Below are positions 52,512 to 59,299 of a stretch of DNA of 64,000 nt, one piece after another. The stretch comes from Pleomorphomonas sp. (GTDB taxonomy: Bacteria; Pseudomonadota; Alphaproteobacteria; Rhizobiales; Pleomorphomonadaceae). The notes under the pieces are model-generated. The model searched no databases and was not told where the DNA came from. It worked only from the letters and a program-made list of their open reading frames with translations. Made by a program: the position numbers and the translations under genes. Location: the NCBI GenBank assembly GCA_029976075.1, contig JARKNW010000163.1, positions 62,001 through 126,000 on the forward strand. Direction: 5' to 3'. The first letter of the stretch is position 1, and each line of letters begins with the position of its first letter.

Positions 52512-53656
52512 CGCACGCCCTCGCCCTGAGTTGTATGAAATTGCCCGCCCGCCGGCTCCTCCGGTGGCCTTGCCGATGGCATCCAGATCCGATCGACCTT
52601 CACCGGCCGTGGAAGCCTGAAGCCCCGATCGGCGAACCACTCGCGCCACGCCACGAACTCAGGCGAAGCGACCAGCACATAGGCGAAGCTCCTCGATGCG
52701 CCTTCCATCGCTTGAGCCTCGGCAAGCGTCACCGCGACTCCCTGCCCTCGTTCCGCCTGTTGAGCCATGAACTTCGCCTTGCCAGCCGTGGGCGAGCGTC
52801 CGCCGCCCTTGGCGTGCTCGAAGAACCGACACCACCAAGCCCGCCCAAACAGCGACAACGGTACCAGCTCACCCGGACCTGACGCCGAGGGTGTGGCTTC
52901 CACCCTCTCGAAAGCCCTATCGCGGAGATAGGTCGCCGCGTTCATCAGCGAAGAGCGCTTCGCTCGCCGCTGCCCAGCGATGACGGCCGCAATGGTGCCC
53001 GGAACCGCCGCCGCCTCCCGATCCTTCGGCGTCAGACGCCGCCATACGGCAAAAGCCCGTCCACGGTTGTCGAACCTTTGCGCTGGATCGGCAGACGTCC
53101 AGACCTGGAAGAACCGTTCGAAGCCTTCCTCGTCATCTTCGCTCGCGCGCGTCTCTTTCGCCCCCTTGGGGGCTTTGGGGGGTATCGTTGAAACTCCCGT
53201 TAAGACTCTCGTTAATGGTGCCGGCCCATGGATCGGCACCCCTGCCGACGTATGGATCGGCACCCCTGCCGGTATATCGGCAGGGGGGGTATCCATAATT
53301 TCCGGATCGACAGGTGTCGGTTCACACCCCTGTTCCACAGCATGCAGTTCGGCTTCCTCTTCCGGCATTGGCTGCGCATCGAGCCGCACCCGATACCAGT
53401 TGGAGGCATCTCCGCCGTCTCGTCGCTGGTTGCTGAATACTTCAACATATCCGGCATCGACTAAGCGCGTCAGAGACGCCTGTACGGTCGAGCGCGCGCA
53501 ACGCATCGCCGCCGCCATTTTAACCTGGCTGCGGATAACCCACCCTCCGTCGTCCGTATGCGAACCCAGCGCGGCTAACACTTGCAGATCACGCCCTTGC
53601 AGCCGCTTATCGAAGACCGCACCGCTCGGAATAATCGAAAATCGTGGCCCGCTCAT
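52508..53656 (-). CDS. Phage replication protein, O-like (helix-turn-helix)
   Basis: A 382-residue protein. The N-terminal winged-helix domain begins GPRFSIIPSGAVFDKRLQGRDLQVLAALGSH and continues with IRSQVKMAAAMRCARSTVQASLTRLVDAGYVEVFS, typical of phage replication initiators. A Pro-rich linker (about 110-165) carries two tandem AGVPIH units that coincide with DNA repeats. A C-terminal region (FERFFQVWTSADPAQRFDN...WCRFFEHAKGGG) is common in rhizobial phage proteins of this type. Lambda's origin lies within gene O, and the repeats here occupy a similar place. Confidence 0.65.
   Translation of the reverse strand: MSGPRFSIIPSGAVFDKRLQGRDLQVLAALGSHTDDGGWVIRSQVKMAAAMRCARSTVQASLTRLVDAGYVEVFSNQRRDGGDASNWYRVRLDAQPMPEEEAELHAVEQGCEPTPVDPEIMDTPPADIPAGVPIHTSAGVPIHGPAPLTRVLTGVSTIPPKAPKGAKETRASEDDEEGFERFFQVWTSADPAQRFDNRGRAFAVWRRLTPKDREAAAVPGTIAAVIAGQRRAKRSSLMNAATYLRDRAFERVEATPSASGPGELVPLSLFGRAWWCRFFEHAKGGGRSPTAGKAKFMAQQAERGQGVAVTLAEAQAMEGASRSFAYVLVASPEFVAWREWFADRGFRLPRPVKVDRIWMPSARPPEEPAGGQFHTTQGEGVR
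53228..53296. repeat. Iteron-like repeats inside the O-like gene
   Basis: ATGGATCGGCACCCCTGCCG at 53228-53247 is repeated exactly at 53252-53271 (period 24 bp). A diverged inverted copy, CGGCAGGGGGGGTATCCAT, follows at 53278-53296. This is a candidate phage replication origin; it could also be a simple coding duplication. Confidence 0.45.
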
Positions 53657-53961
53657 GCGGCCTCTCTTTCGGCTTCGCCGTATAACTGCCAAGCCTCTAG
53701 TTCCGCCGCGCGCTCTCTCGCGAAAGCGCGTTCGGCTTCAACACATGTTCGGATGGCGGCGCCATAGCGACGGACGAAGGTCAGCGTGGCGAAGGCGGCG
53801 CCGAGTGCGTCGAGCCTTCGTTGTGCCGTGTCCGCGCGCATCTGCCCGCGTGAAACTTTGAACTCCAGGCGCGTCGTCTCGGCATCGATCAACTGCCTGA
53901 TGGCGGCAATCTGGTCGTCGATCGACGGCTTTGCTCGCTTGGCTGCAGCCAGGGCAGTCAT
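53653..53961 (-). CDS. Hypothetical early phage protein
   Basis: A 102-residue, highly helical and charged protein: SIDDQIAAIRQLIDAETTRLEFKVSRGQMRADTAQRRLDAL then AERAFARERAAELEAW, consistent with a coiled coil. ATG 53961 overlaps the stop of the upstream gene and its stop overlaps the O-like gene, so it is translationally coupled. No family recognised. Confidence 0.6.
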   Translation of the reverse strand: MTALAAAKRAKPSIDDQIAAIRQLIDAETTRLEFKVSRGQMRADTAQRRLDALGAAFATLTFVRRYGAAIRTCVEAERAFARERAAELEAWQLYGEAEREAA

Positions 53962-54164
53962 GGCGCATCCTCGTCTATGACGGCGAGAATGAACGGATGA
54001 GCCACGGCTTCGCCGAGTGGTACTTCCGTGGTGCCAGACACAAGCTCCCGCACGGCCGCGATGATCTCCCCGTCCGTCGAGCTCGGCGGCAAACCGAGGA
54101 TGCTCCACAACGCCGAGCGCAGGTTGATCAGCCGGAACGCCGGTTCGCAATGAAGGTCGGTCAA
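53958..54164 (-). CDS. Hypothetical early phage protein (TTG start)
   Basis: A 68-residue protein from TTG 54164. TTG overlaps the upstream stop as TTGA and GGGAGG lies 5 nt before it, which makes this the preferred start; ATG 54182 in the same frame is the alternative. The sequence (CEPAFRLINLRSALWSILGLPPSS...AVIDEDAP) has no recognised family. Confidence 0.55.
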   Translation of the reverse strand: MTDLHCEPAFRLINLRSALWSILGLPPSSTDGEIIAAVRELVSGTTEVPLGEAVAHPFILAVIDEDAP

Positions 54165-54745
54165 CGCGCCCTCCCCAGCCATTTGGCTCGGGAGCGATCG
54201 TCCAGCACATAACCCAGGCCGGCGATGAGCTTGACGACGAACCCCATGCGGCGAAGCTCGGTCACCAACACTTGCACGGCCTTCCGCGCCCCAGAGAAGC
54301 CCGCCTGTTGCAAACACTCGCTCATGGCATCGGCGCTAACCGGCATGTCCGGCGGTGCGCCTGCGAGTAAATCGAGCCCGACGAGATGGCGAGCGGACAC
54401 AACACGCCCTTGCCAAAAGCGAACCTTCGGAGCGGCGCCGACAGGCTGCTCCACTGGACACGCCTGTGGCTCCGCTGCCGGCGCCTGCCTTTCCAACAAA
54501 TCCGGCACGTCTTCCGCAAGCTCAGGCGCATCCGGGAGCATCGTCTCCGGCCACGAGAACGCGCGCCCTGCCCTGATATCGTCAGCAGGCAGCTCGCCGA
54601 TCATCCCCTTGGCGAGGAAGTCCAGCGCCGTCGCCTTGACATCATGCCGGGAAAGCTTCAGCCCGCGAGCCTGCACGCCAAGCGGAACCCGCTCCCGGCA
54701 GAGACCGAGCACGGCGCCGCGGAGAAAAAAGTTGAGGCTGCTCAC
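54161..54745 (-). CDS. Hypothetical early phage protein
   Basis: A 194-residue protein. The C-terminal 90 residues look like a winged-helix fold (VSADAMSECLQQAGFSGARKAVQVLVTELRRMGFVVKLIAGLGYVLDD), the N-terminal part LRGAVLGLCRERVPLGVQARGLKLS is helical, and a Pro/Glu-rich linker joins them. DNA binding is possible. It overlaps both neighbours by 4 bp within the early operon. Confidence 0.58.
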   Translation of the reverse strand: MSSLNFFLRGAVLGLCRERVPLGVQARGLKLSRHDVKATALDFLAKGMIGELPADDIRAGRAFSWPETMLPDAPELAEDVPDLLERQAPAAEPQACPVEQPVGAAPKVRFWQGRVVSARHLVGLDLLAGAPPDMPVSADAMSECLQQAGFSGARKAVQVLVTELRRMGFVVKLIAGLGYVLDDRSRAKWLGRAR

Positions 54746-55017
54746 GCTGCATCCTCCTCGGCGAGCACCGCGTCTCGGCAGTCAGCGCAAAGCCAGATGC
54801 CGGCCTTTCGCGCGTCCCCCGTGTCCATCGCCGGGCCGAGGTGGCAGAGGTAGCCAAATGGCGCCTCAACCGAGCCGCACTTGGCGCAATGGTGGACGAA
54901 CAACACGGCCTTGCCGTGCCTCTCAAACCGGCCGGATGGCTTCAGCGCCGCGAAGCCTCGAACCGGCCTCGGCGCCGGCCGTGCAGCAAGGTCGGCGGCT
55001 TGGAACAGGTCGGTCAT
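54742..55017 (-). CDS. Hypothetical zinc-ribbon-like phage protein
   Basis: A 91-residue protein with CAKCGS and, after a 27-residue spacer, LCADCRDA: two CxxC knuckles that probably bind zinc, plus extra Cys/His between them (YLCHLG). Small zinc-ribbon proteins are common in early phage operons; the function is unknown. It is coupled by 4-bp overlaps to its neighbours. Confidence 0.6.
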   Translation of the reverse strand: MTDLFQAADLAARPAPRPVRGFAALKPSGRFERHGKAVLFVHHCAKCGSVEAPFGYLCHLGPAMDTGDARKAGIWLCADCRDAVLAEEDAA

Positions 55018-55493
55018 TGCCTGTCCCCCTTCACCACCCGCACCTTGGCATTGGCGAGCGACATGCGCGCCACGCCGACGCGTCGCTCGATTTCCGAATA
55101 GGCGCGATCAATGGTTTCCGCCTCGCCGGGCGAGATCACCCCGTCCTCTTGGGCAATGGCGAGCTGGATACTTGCTTCTCCGACAGCATGAGCCACCTCG
55201 GCATGTGTCCGGGCGAGGTTCGCCGTTTCCCGCGCATCCGCCCCCGGCTCGCCGAGCCGGCGCCCGTTGAGTTCGGCCATGACGGAGGAGACGAACGCCC
55301 GACCGCTGTCGGCTTCCAGTGCCAGCGCCGCCGGGATCGGGATCACGTCGGTGTCGGTCGCCGATTGCCAGCGCCCAACCTCGGTTTTGGAATAGCCGGA
55401 GATCTCGCCGGAACGGACAACACCGCCGCACACCTTGACCAGGTCGCGCGTCGCGGCCTTGAGCCGATGAAACCAAGCCTCGGAAATTGCCAT
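55014..55493 (-). CDS. CII-like phage regulatory protein
   Basis: A 159-residue protein. The N-terminal half WFHRLKAATRDLVKVCGGVVRSGEISGYSKTEVGRWQSATDTDVIPIPAALALEADSG resembles the Phage_CP76/CII HTH family (residues around SKTEVGRW correspond to the recognition helix, followed by the 'D.IP...LE' block). A helical C-terminus follows. It is the first gene of the long leftward early operon, and two palindromic operators lie 16-59 bp upstream of its ATG. Confidence 0.62.
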   Translation of the reverse strand: MAISEAWFHRLKAATRDLVKVCGGVVRSGEISGYSKTEVGRWQSATDTDVIPIPAALALEADSGRAFVSSVMAELNGRRLGEPGADARETANLARTHAEVAHAVGEASIQLAIAQEDGVISPGEAETIDRAYSEIERRVGVARMSLANAKVRVVKGDRQ

Positions 55494-55508
55494 GTCGAAC
55501 CTCGTGAG

Positions 55509-55552
55509 TTTCCCGTTCCGGGAAAACGGCAAAGGTTTCCCGTGGCGGGAAA
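55509..55552. promoter_or_regulatory. Two TTTCCCGNNNCGGGAAA operators
   Basis: Perfect palindromes TTTCCCG-TTC-CGGGAAA at 55509-55525 and TTTCCCG-TGG-CGGGAAA at 55536-55552, with centres 27 bp apart. They lie between the early gene stop at 55630 and the CII-like gene start at 55493. They differ from the TTTCCATTTTGGAAA sites further right, so a second regulator probably reads them. Confidence 0.75.
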
Positions 55553-55629
55553 CCGCGTGAAATGATGGTGTTGTGGGCAAGCCGGTCGGGCCGGCGAAGG
55601 TTGTCAGAACTTGGGGCGTTGCCGCCGTG

Positions 55630-55923
55630 TCAGTCGTCGAACCTCCTCATCAGCTGGTCGAGCCGCCTCTCGGCGGCCGGATCGATATCCAGCGCCGCGC
55701 CGGCCTCGGTGACGAGCACCCAGAGGCGGCCTTCGGCCTTGTCAGACGGAAGGCGCATTTCAACGAGGCCGAGTTGGTCGAGCCTGTCGAAAGGCGCGAA
55801 AACCAGCGGGCAACGATTGCGACCGATCGAGAGATTGCCGCCGCTGTCGCATCCAGCGCGCCCACCAGCTTGGCGGAGCCACAGCAAGGCGGCGCCCTGA
55901 TCAGGAGTGAGCGCGACACTCAT
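55630..55923 (-). CDS. Hypothetical early phage protein (winged-helix-like)
   Basis: A 97-residue protein: TPDQGAALLWLRQAGGRAGCDSGGNLSIG and FDRLDQLGLVEMRLPSDKAEGRLWVLVTEAG have the helix-helix-wing pattern of a small MarR-like fold. Its ATG overlaps the Cro-like gene stop as ATGA. The function is not known; a DNA-binding role is plausible. Confidence 0.55.
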   Translation of the reverse strand: MSVALTPDQGAALLWLRQAGGRAGCDSGGNLSIGRNRCPLVFAPFDRLDQLGLVEMRLPSDKAEGRLWVLVTEAGAALDIDPAAERRLDQLMRRFDD

Positions 55924-56210
55924 GGAAGCGAACCCGTAAGGTCGATTTGATCGTCTGATGCCGTAACGGCAGTGTGAAAGGGGGACGAGCTGATGACACC
56001 CTCAGGAATGTTTGAAGATGCAGGATCAACAAAATCCGTAGCGGTTAATTCACCTTGGGAAATCAGTCGGATACGCCGCAAGGTCTGCGGTCGAGGAAAG
56101 CGAACAGAAGCCTCCCATCGCCAAACAGCAGCGGGCGTTACGCCTACGCGATCACCAAACTCTTTTAGGGAGAGGCCGTAGCGCTCTCGGAAGCGGGTCA
56201 GTGCGTGCAT
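55920..56210 (-). CDS. XRE/Cro-like phage repressor
   Basis: A 96-residue HTH protein. FRERYGLSLKEFGDRVGVTPAAVWRWEASVRFPRPQTLRRI is an XRE domain, with GVTPAAVWRWE as recognition helix. ATG 56210 is used since the longer frame would translate the operator itself. It is divergent from the second XRE gene across three operator copies, the arrangement of cro and cI. Which of the two is the lysogenic repressor cannot be told from sequence. Confidence 0.75.
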   Translation of the reverse strand: MHALTRFRERYGLSLKEFGDRVGVTPAAVWRWEASVRFPRPQTLRRIRLISQGELTATDFVDPASSNIPEGVISSSPFHTAVTASDDQIDLTGSLP

Positions 56211-56220
56211 GATCCGCAAT

Positions 56221-56296
56221 TTTCCATTTTGGAAAGTTAGTGTCAAGGACGGACTTTCCATATCCGCCAAGGACCACTCTTTTCCATTTTGGTAAA
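56221..56296. promoter_or_regulatory. OR-like operator cluster between divergent XRE genes
   Basis: TTTCCATTTTGGAAA at 56221-56235 (perfect 6-3-6 palindrome), a half site TTTCCA at 56255-56260, and TTTCCATTTTGGTAAA at 56281-56296. They occupy most of the 94 bp between starts 56210 (-) and 56305 (+). Three sites in a divergent promoter region are reminiscent of lambda OR. Confidence 0.82.
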
Positions 56297-56304
56297 ATCA
56301 CTCC

Positions 56305-56625
56305 ATGACAATGTCCATTGGCAAGCGGAAACCGTTTAAGGTTTTCTTCAAAGAACGCCGCGAGAAGCTCGGGATTACCCAAGAGCAGATCGCGAGTCAC
56401 ATGGATACATCTGCTGGAAAAATCTCAAAGTTAGAAACAGGGAAGCAAAAGTGGTCTGAGGATTGGTTGGCTAGAGCGGCCTTTGCCCTCGACTGTGAGA
56501 TCGTCGATCTATTTTATGATCCCAATGGCTCCACGCCAGAGCAACGTTTGGCCGCCCTTCCGCCGGATAACCGTGCAGTCGTTCTCACGTTGATTGATCA
56601 GCTCGCAGCTAAAAAGTCATCTTAA
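56305..56625 (+). CDS. XRE family phage regulator
   Basis: A 106-residue protein with an N-terminal XRE domain: FKERREKLGITQEQIASHMDTSAGKISKLETGKQKWSEDWL, where TSAGKISKLETG is the recognition helix. A short C-terminal part (FYDPNGSTPEQRLAALPPDNRAVVLTLIDQ) replaces the peptidase domain of lambda CI, so RecA-induced self-cleavage is not expected. It is the only right-facing regulator before the GapR-like and PrtN-like genes. ATG 56305 or 56311 may start it. Confidence 0.8.
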   Translation: MTMSIGKRKPFKVFFKERREKLGITQEQIASHMDTSAGKISKLETGKQKWSEDWLARAAFALDCEIVDLFYDPNGSTPEQRLAALPPDNRAVVLTLIDQLAAKKSS

Positions 56626-57050
56626 TAAGACCGTCACTAAAAGCCCGATTTCAGGCGTCGAAATCTGCACCGACCACCGGGGCAGCTCGGTCGGACCATC
56701 AAAATCCATTTCCGCTACCTTCATCCTGTTACAATCCACTCGACTACGGCCGTCGCGCTTTCTATCCGAAGGCGCGCACATACCCGGCAACCTTCGGGCG
56801 ACGCCAACACTCAAACATTTCTTGATTGCGTAGCGCAATATTGCAAAGCCAATATCGGGAAAGCAATTTCAGGATCGACCGATTTTTCCATTTTGGAATA
56901 ATCGCGATTGACACAGGTTTTCCATTTTGGAAATATGCGGCTCGCAAACGATGCTCCCATGCTCATCCGCATTGGAGAAACGACGACGCTGGAAAACTTC
57001 ATCGCCTTCGGTGCTCCAGCGCCGGCATCGTTTCCCTTGATGAGGTCACT
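56626..57050. promoter_or_regulatory. Right operator region: two TTTCCATTTTGGAAA sites and a promoter
   Basis: This 425-bp stretch has no gene I can support. It carries TTTCCATTTTGGAAT at 56885-56899 and TTTCCATTTTGGAAA at 56919-56933. A -35-like TTGACA at 56908-56913 lies between them, so the second site falls in the promoter spacer and would block rightward transcription of the GapR-like gene. Smaller inverted repeats (TTGCG-TAG-CGCAA near 56825) are also present. Confidence 0.72.
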
Positions 57051-57374
57051 ATGGAAACTGAAAGCGCCCAGGTAGCCGGCCAAGAGAACAAACGGCGAGC
57101 CCGCAAGGGGCAGCAGGAAGAAGCATTCACCCCCAAGGAAATGGGTGTCTCCGCCGAGGAGATCCTGCGCTTCATTGAGCGGGTTGAGCGTCTGGAGGAG
57201 GAAAAGTCCTCGCTGAGCGACGACATCAAGGACGTTCTCGCCGAGGCAAAAAGCCGCGGCTACTCGGCCAAAGCCCTGCGAGCCATCATCAAGCTACGCA
57301 AGCTCGACCCCGAGGAGCGCCAAGCCTCCGAAGCGATCCTGGACCTCTATATGAACGCCATAGGCATGATCTGA
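57051..57374 (+). CDS. GapR-like DUF2312 protein
   Basis: A 107-residue protein. The last 75 residues match GapR/DUF2312: EEILRFIERVERLEEEKSSLSDDIKDVLAEAKSRGYSAKALRAIIKLRKLDP, then EAILDLYMNAIGM. Chromosomal GapR of Caulobacter binds overtwisted, AT-rich DNA and helps replication. This phage copy has a longer N-terminal tail and lies behind two repressor operators, so it is under phage control. It may aid phage replication or alter host chromatin (inference). Confidence 0.88.
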   Translation: METESAQVAGQENKRRARKGQQEEAFTPKEMGVSAEEILRFIERVERLEEEKSSLSDDIKDVLAEAKSRGYSAKALRAIIKLRKLDPEERQASEAILDLYMNAIGMI

Positions 57375-57382
57375 GGCGAACC

Positions 57383-57643
57383 ATGAACACCCTGTTCCTC
57401 CTCATGGCGCAGTACAACGCCGCCGTCATCATCCCGCTCGAAAAGGTTCGCGCCGACTTCTTCCCTCACCTGACAATGCCGAAGCTCCTCCGCAAAGTCA
57501 TGGCCGGCGAAATCGACCTCCCCGTCACCCGCATCGAAGGCAGCCAAAAGGCTGCCAAGGGCGTGCACATCTCGGACTTGGCTGAGTATCTGGACAAACG
57601 AAGGGCTGCGGCGATTAGGGAGCGGGACGCGCTCTGCGGATAA
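57383..57643 (+). CDS. PrtN-like pyocin/late gene activator
   Basis: An 86-residue protein: NTLFLLMAQYNAAVIIPLEKVRADFFPHLTMPKLLRKVMAGEIDLPVTRIEGSQKAAKGVHISDLAEYLDKRRAAA is closely like Pseudomonas PrtN (PF11112), which activates pyocin genes through P-boxes. It follows the GapR-like gene by 8 bp under the same operator-controlled promoter. In this prophage it may switch on the leftward late genes on induction; this is inference. Confidence 0.87.
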   Translation: MNTLFLLMAQYNAAVIIPLEKVRADFFPHLTMPKLLRKVMAGEIDLPVTRIEGSQKAAKGVHISDLAEYLDKRRAAAIRERDALCG

Positions 57644-57964
57644 GGTCGTCATTGGCAGATTACGTTGCCAGTCGCAGCCCAAAAGGGGCATTTACAAACG
57701 AAACGCGCCTAAGAGACTCGCCCCTGAAATCACCGATTCAAGATCAAACCAGCCCTATCCCAAGACCCGCTGTTCGTTCACTCGGCTGCCAACGCCTTAA
57801 GGTAGCGAAAGCACTGGAGTTGGCTTGGAAAGAAGATGACTACCTACCTATTTCATTGTTATATGAGCATAAAGCGTACGGCATAAGGGTTGGTTAACAA
57901 GGATATGTCTGCTGCACTTTGGGCCATGCTTGGTCTTGGCTCGAATCAATAGGATTCTGGATGA
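57644..57964. other. Gap at the right edge of the recognisable prophage
   Basis: 320 bp with lower GC. An 81-codon frame at 57652-57897 (+) lacks an SD and any family likeness, so I do not call it. No tRNA, no dusA-like att copy and no strong hairpin were found. It probably contains the promoter of the methyltransferase operon and perhaps a module boundary. Confidence 0.4.
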
Positions 57965-59296
57965 GTGTATCGAATGCATCCGCGTAAATTTGTTGACTTA
58001 TTCGCCGGGTGCGGGGGTCTATCGCTTGGACTTTCCCTGGCGGGCCTGCGTGGACTTTTCGCGATCGAACGCGACAACATGGCGTTCGAGACATTCTCTT
58101 GTAATTTAATCGACGATGATTCGCCGGAAGCCTATCGGTTCGAATGGCCGTCATGGCTGGAGCAACGGGCATGGGGCATCGATGAGGTCCTTGATCGCCA
58201 CAAAGCGAATTTCGCTCAGATGCGTGGCAAGGTCGACGTCTTGGCAGGTGGTCCGCCATGTCAAGGCTTTAGCTTTGCAGGGCGACGAGTAGAAGACGAT
58301 CCACGGAACCTCCTCTTTCGAAAGTACGTCGAGGTGGTGGAGGCTGTTCAACCGGCAGCCCTGATCCTGGAGAACGTCCCGGGCATGCAGGTAGCGCACC
58401 GAAGAACCAACACTGTGAACTTCGAGGTTGGGCCACAGCCGCGTCGGCAGTCCTATTACGAAAAACTGGCCGAAAGTCTCGACGCGGCGGGTTATGAGGT
58501 CAAGGCGGCTCTGGTGGATGCTTCGCGCTATGGAGTTCCACAGAAACGGTCGAGGTTGATTGCCATTGGCATTCGTAAGGATCTGTCCCAGTGGCTCGAT
58601 GGTGGCATTGAGCGTGTATCCAAGTTGCTAGAGGCCGCCCGCCTGCAGCAGTTAAGTGACCTTGGGCTCGCTGAGACCGTATCCGCCACCGACGCGATCT
58701 CAGATTTGGAGATTGATGGTCGCCCTCTGGTAGTTTGTACTGATGCGCAATCGCCGCGCGGATATCTCGAGGCCATTCCGGGCGGAGCTACTACGAACTA
58801 CCAACGGCTTATGCGCGAAGGCGCCGCAGGCACGCCCAACAGCATGCGTCTGGCTCGGCATAGTGAGGAAGTCCGCGACCGGTTCGCCCATATCCTCCGT
58901 GAATGCCGCAAAGGTGTTCGGATGAACGACGAAGCACGCCTCGGCTACGGCCTGAAGAAGCATCGCATCTATCCAATGTCCCCGTCCGAACCAGCCCCCA
59001 CGATCACTACTCTCCCGGACGATGTCCTCCACTATTCCGAGCCTAGAATCCTGACGGTTCGGGAAAGCGCGCGAATCCAGTCTTTTCCTGACTGGTTCCA
59101 GTTCAAGGGCAAGTTCACAACGGGGGGAAACCGACGAACGCGCGAGTGTCCTCGATATTCGCAGGTAGGGAATGCGGTGCCGCCCTACTTGGCACGGGCG
59201 ATCGGCACTGCAATATCCCGGGCTCTGGACGAGATCGAGCTCGCGAGGGACGATGTCGGCATGTGCGCGCAGCATGCCGTGGCAGCAGCGGAATAG
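57965..59296 (+). CDS. DNA (cytosine-5-)-methyltransferase
   Basis: A 443-residue C5 methyltransferase. Motif I FVDLFAGCGGLSLG (about 9-22), motif IV GGPPCQGFS with catalytic Cys99, motif VI LENVPG (135-140), motif VIII QKRSRL, and motifs IX/X near the end with RECPRYSQVGNAVPP. The target-recognition domain is about residues 215-370; the target sequence cannot be read. GTG 57965 has AGGA at 10 nt; ATG 57974 is an alternative. No Vsr or type II endonuclease gene follows. It is instead tightly coupled (3 bp) to a P-loop ATPase gene, so it is likely the modification arm of a multi-gene defence system. Confidence 0.95.
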   Translation: MYRMHPRKFVDLFAGCGGLSLGLSLAGLRGLFAIERDNMAFETFSCNLIDDDSPEAYRFEWPSWLEQRAWGIDEVLDRHKANFAQMRGKVDVLAGGPPCQGFSFAGRRVEDDPRNLLFRKYVEVVEAVQPAALILENVPGMQVAHRRTNTVNFEVGPQPRRQSYYEKLAESLDAAGYEVKAALVDASRYGVPQKRSRLIAIGIRKDLSQWLDGGIERVSKLLEAARLQQLSDLGLAETVSATDAISDLEIDGRPLVVCTDAQSPRGYLEAIPGGATTNYQRLMREGAAGTPNSMRLARHSEEVRDRFAHILRECRKGVRMNDEARLGYGLKKHRIYPMSPSEPAPTITTLPDDVLHYSEPRILTVRESARIQSFPDWFQFKGKFTTGGNRRTRECPRYSQVGNAVPPYLARAIGTAISRALDEIELARDDVGMCAQHAVAAAE

Positions 59297-59299
59297 CAG

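Larger units (their letters stand above)
25428..57964. mobile_element. Lambda-type siphovirus prophage integrated at the 5' end of dusA (right limit not defined)
   Basis: An integrase next to dusA is followed by accessory genes, a leftward lysis-tail-head-packaging block in lambda gene order, an early operon and a lambda-like control region. Both holin/spanin and terminase modules look complete. I did not find a second copy of the dusA 5' sequence up to 64 kb, so the element may extend past 57.96 kb and include the methyltransferase/ATPase operon. Composition drops in the accessory genes at 26.6-28.3 kb and 36.6-37.5 kb. Confidence 0.88.

Noticed and set aside
56617..56838. 73-codon minus-strand frame after the XRE gene
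   Set aside because: It overlaps the end of the XRE gene, lacks an SD and has no family pattern.
57790..57812. CCTTAAGGTAGCGAAA, similar to the conserved 23S rRNA segment that includes the I-CeuI site
   Set aside because: Only about 13-16 bp match and no other rRNA sequence surrounds it, so this is most likely chance.
57652..57897. 81-codon frame between prtN and the methyltransferase
   Set aside because: No SD, no family likeness and irregular composition; treated as non-coding.
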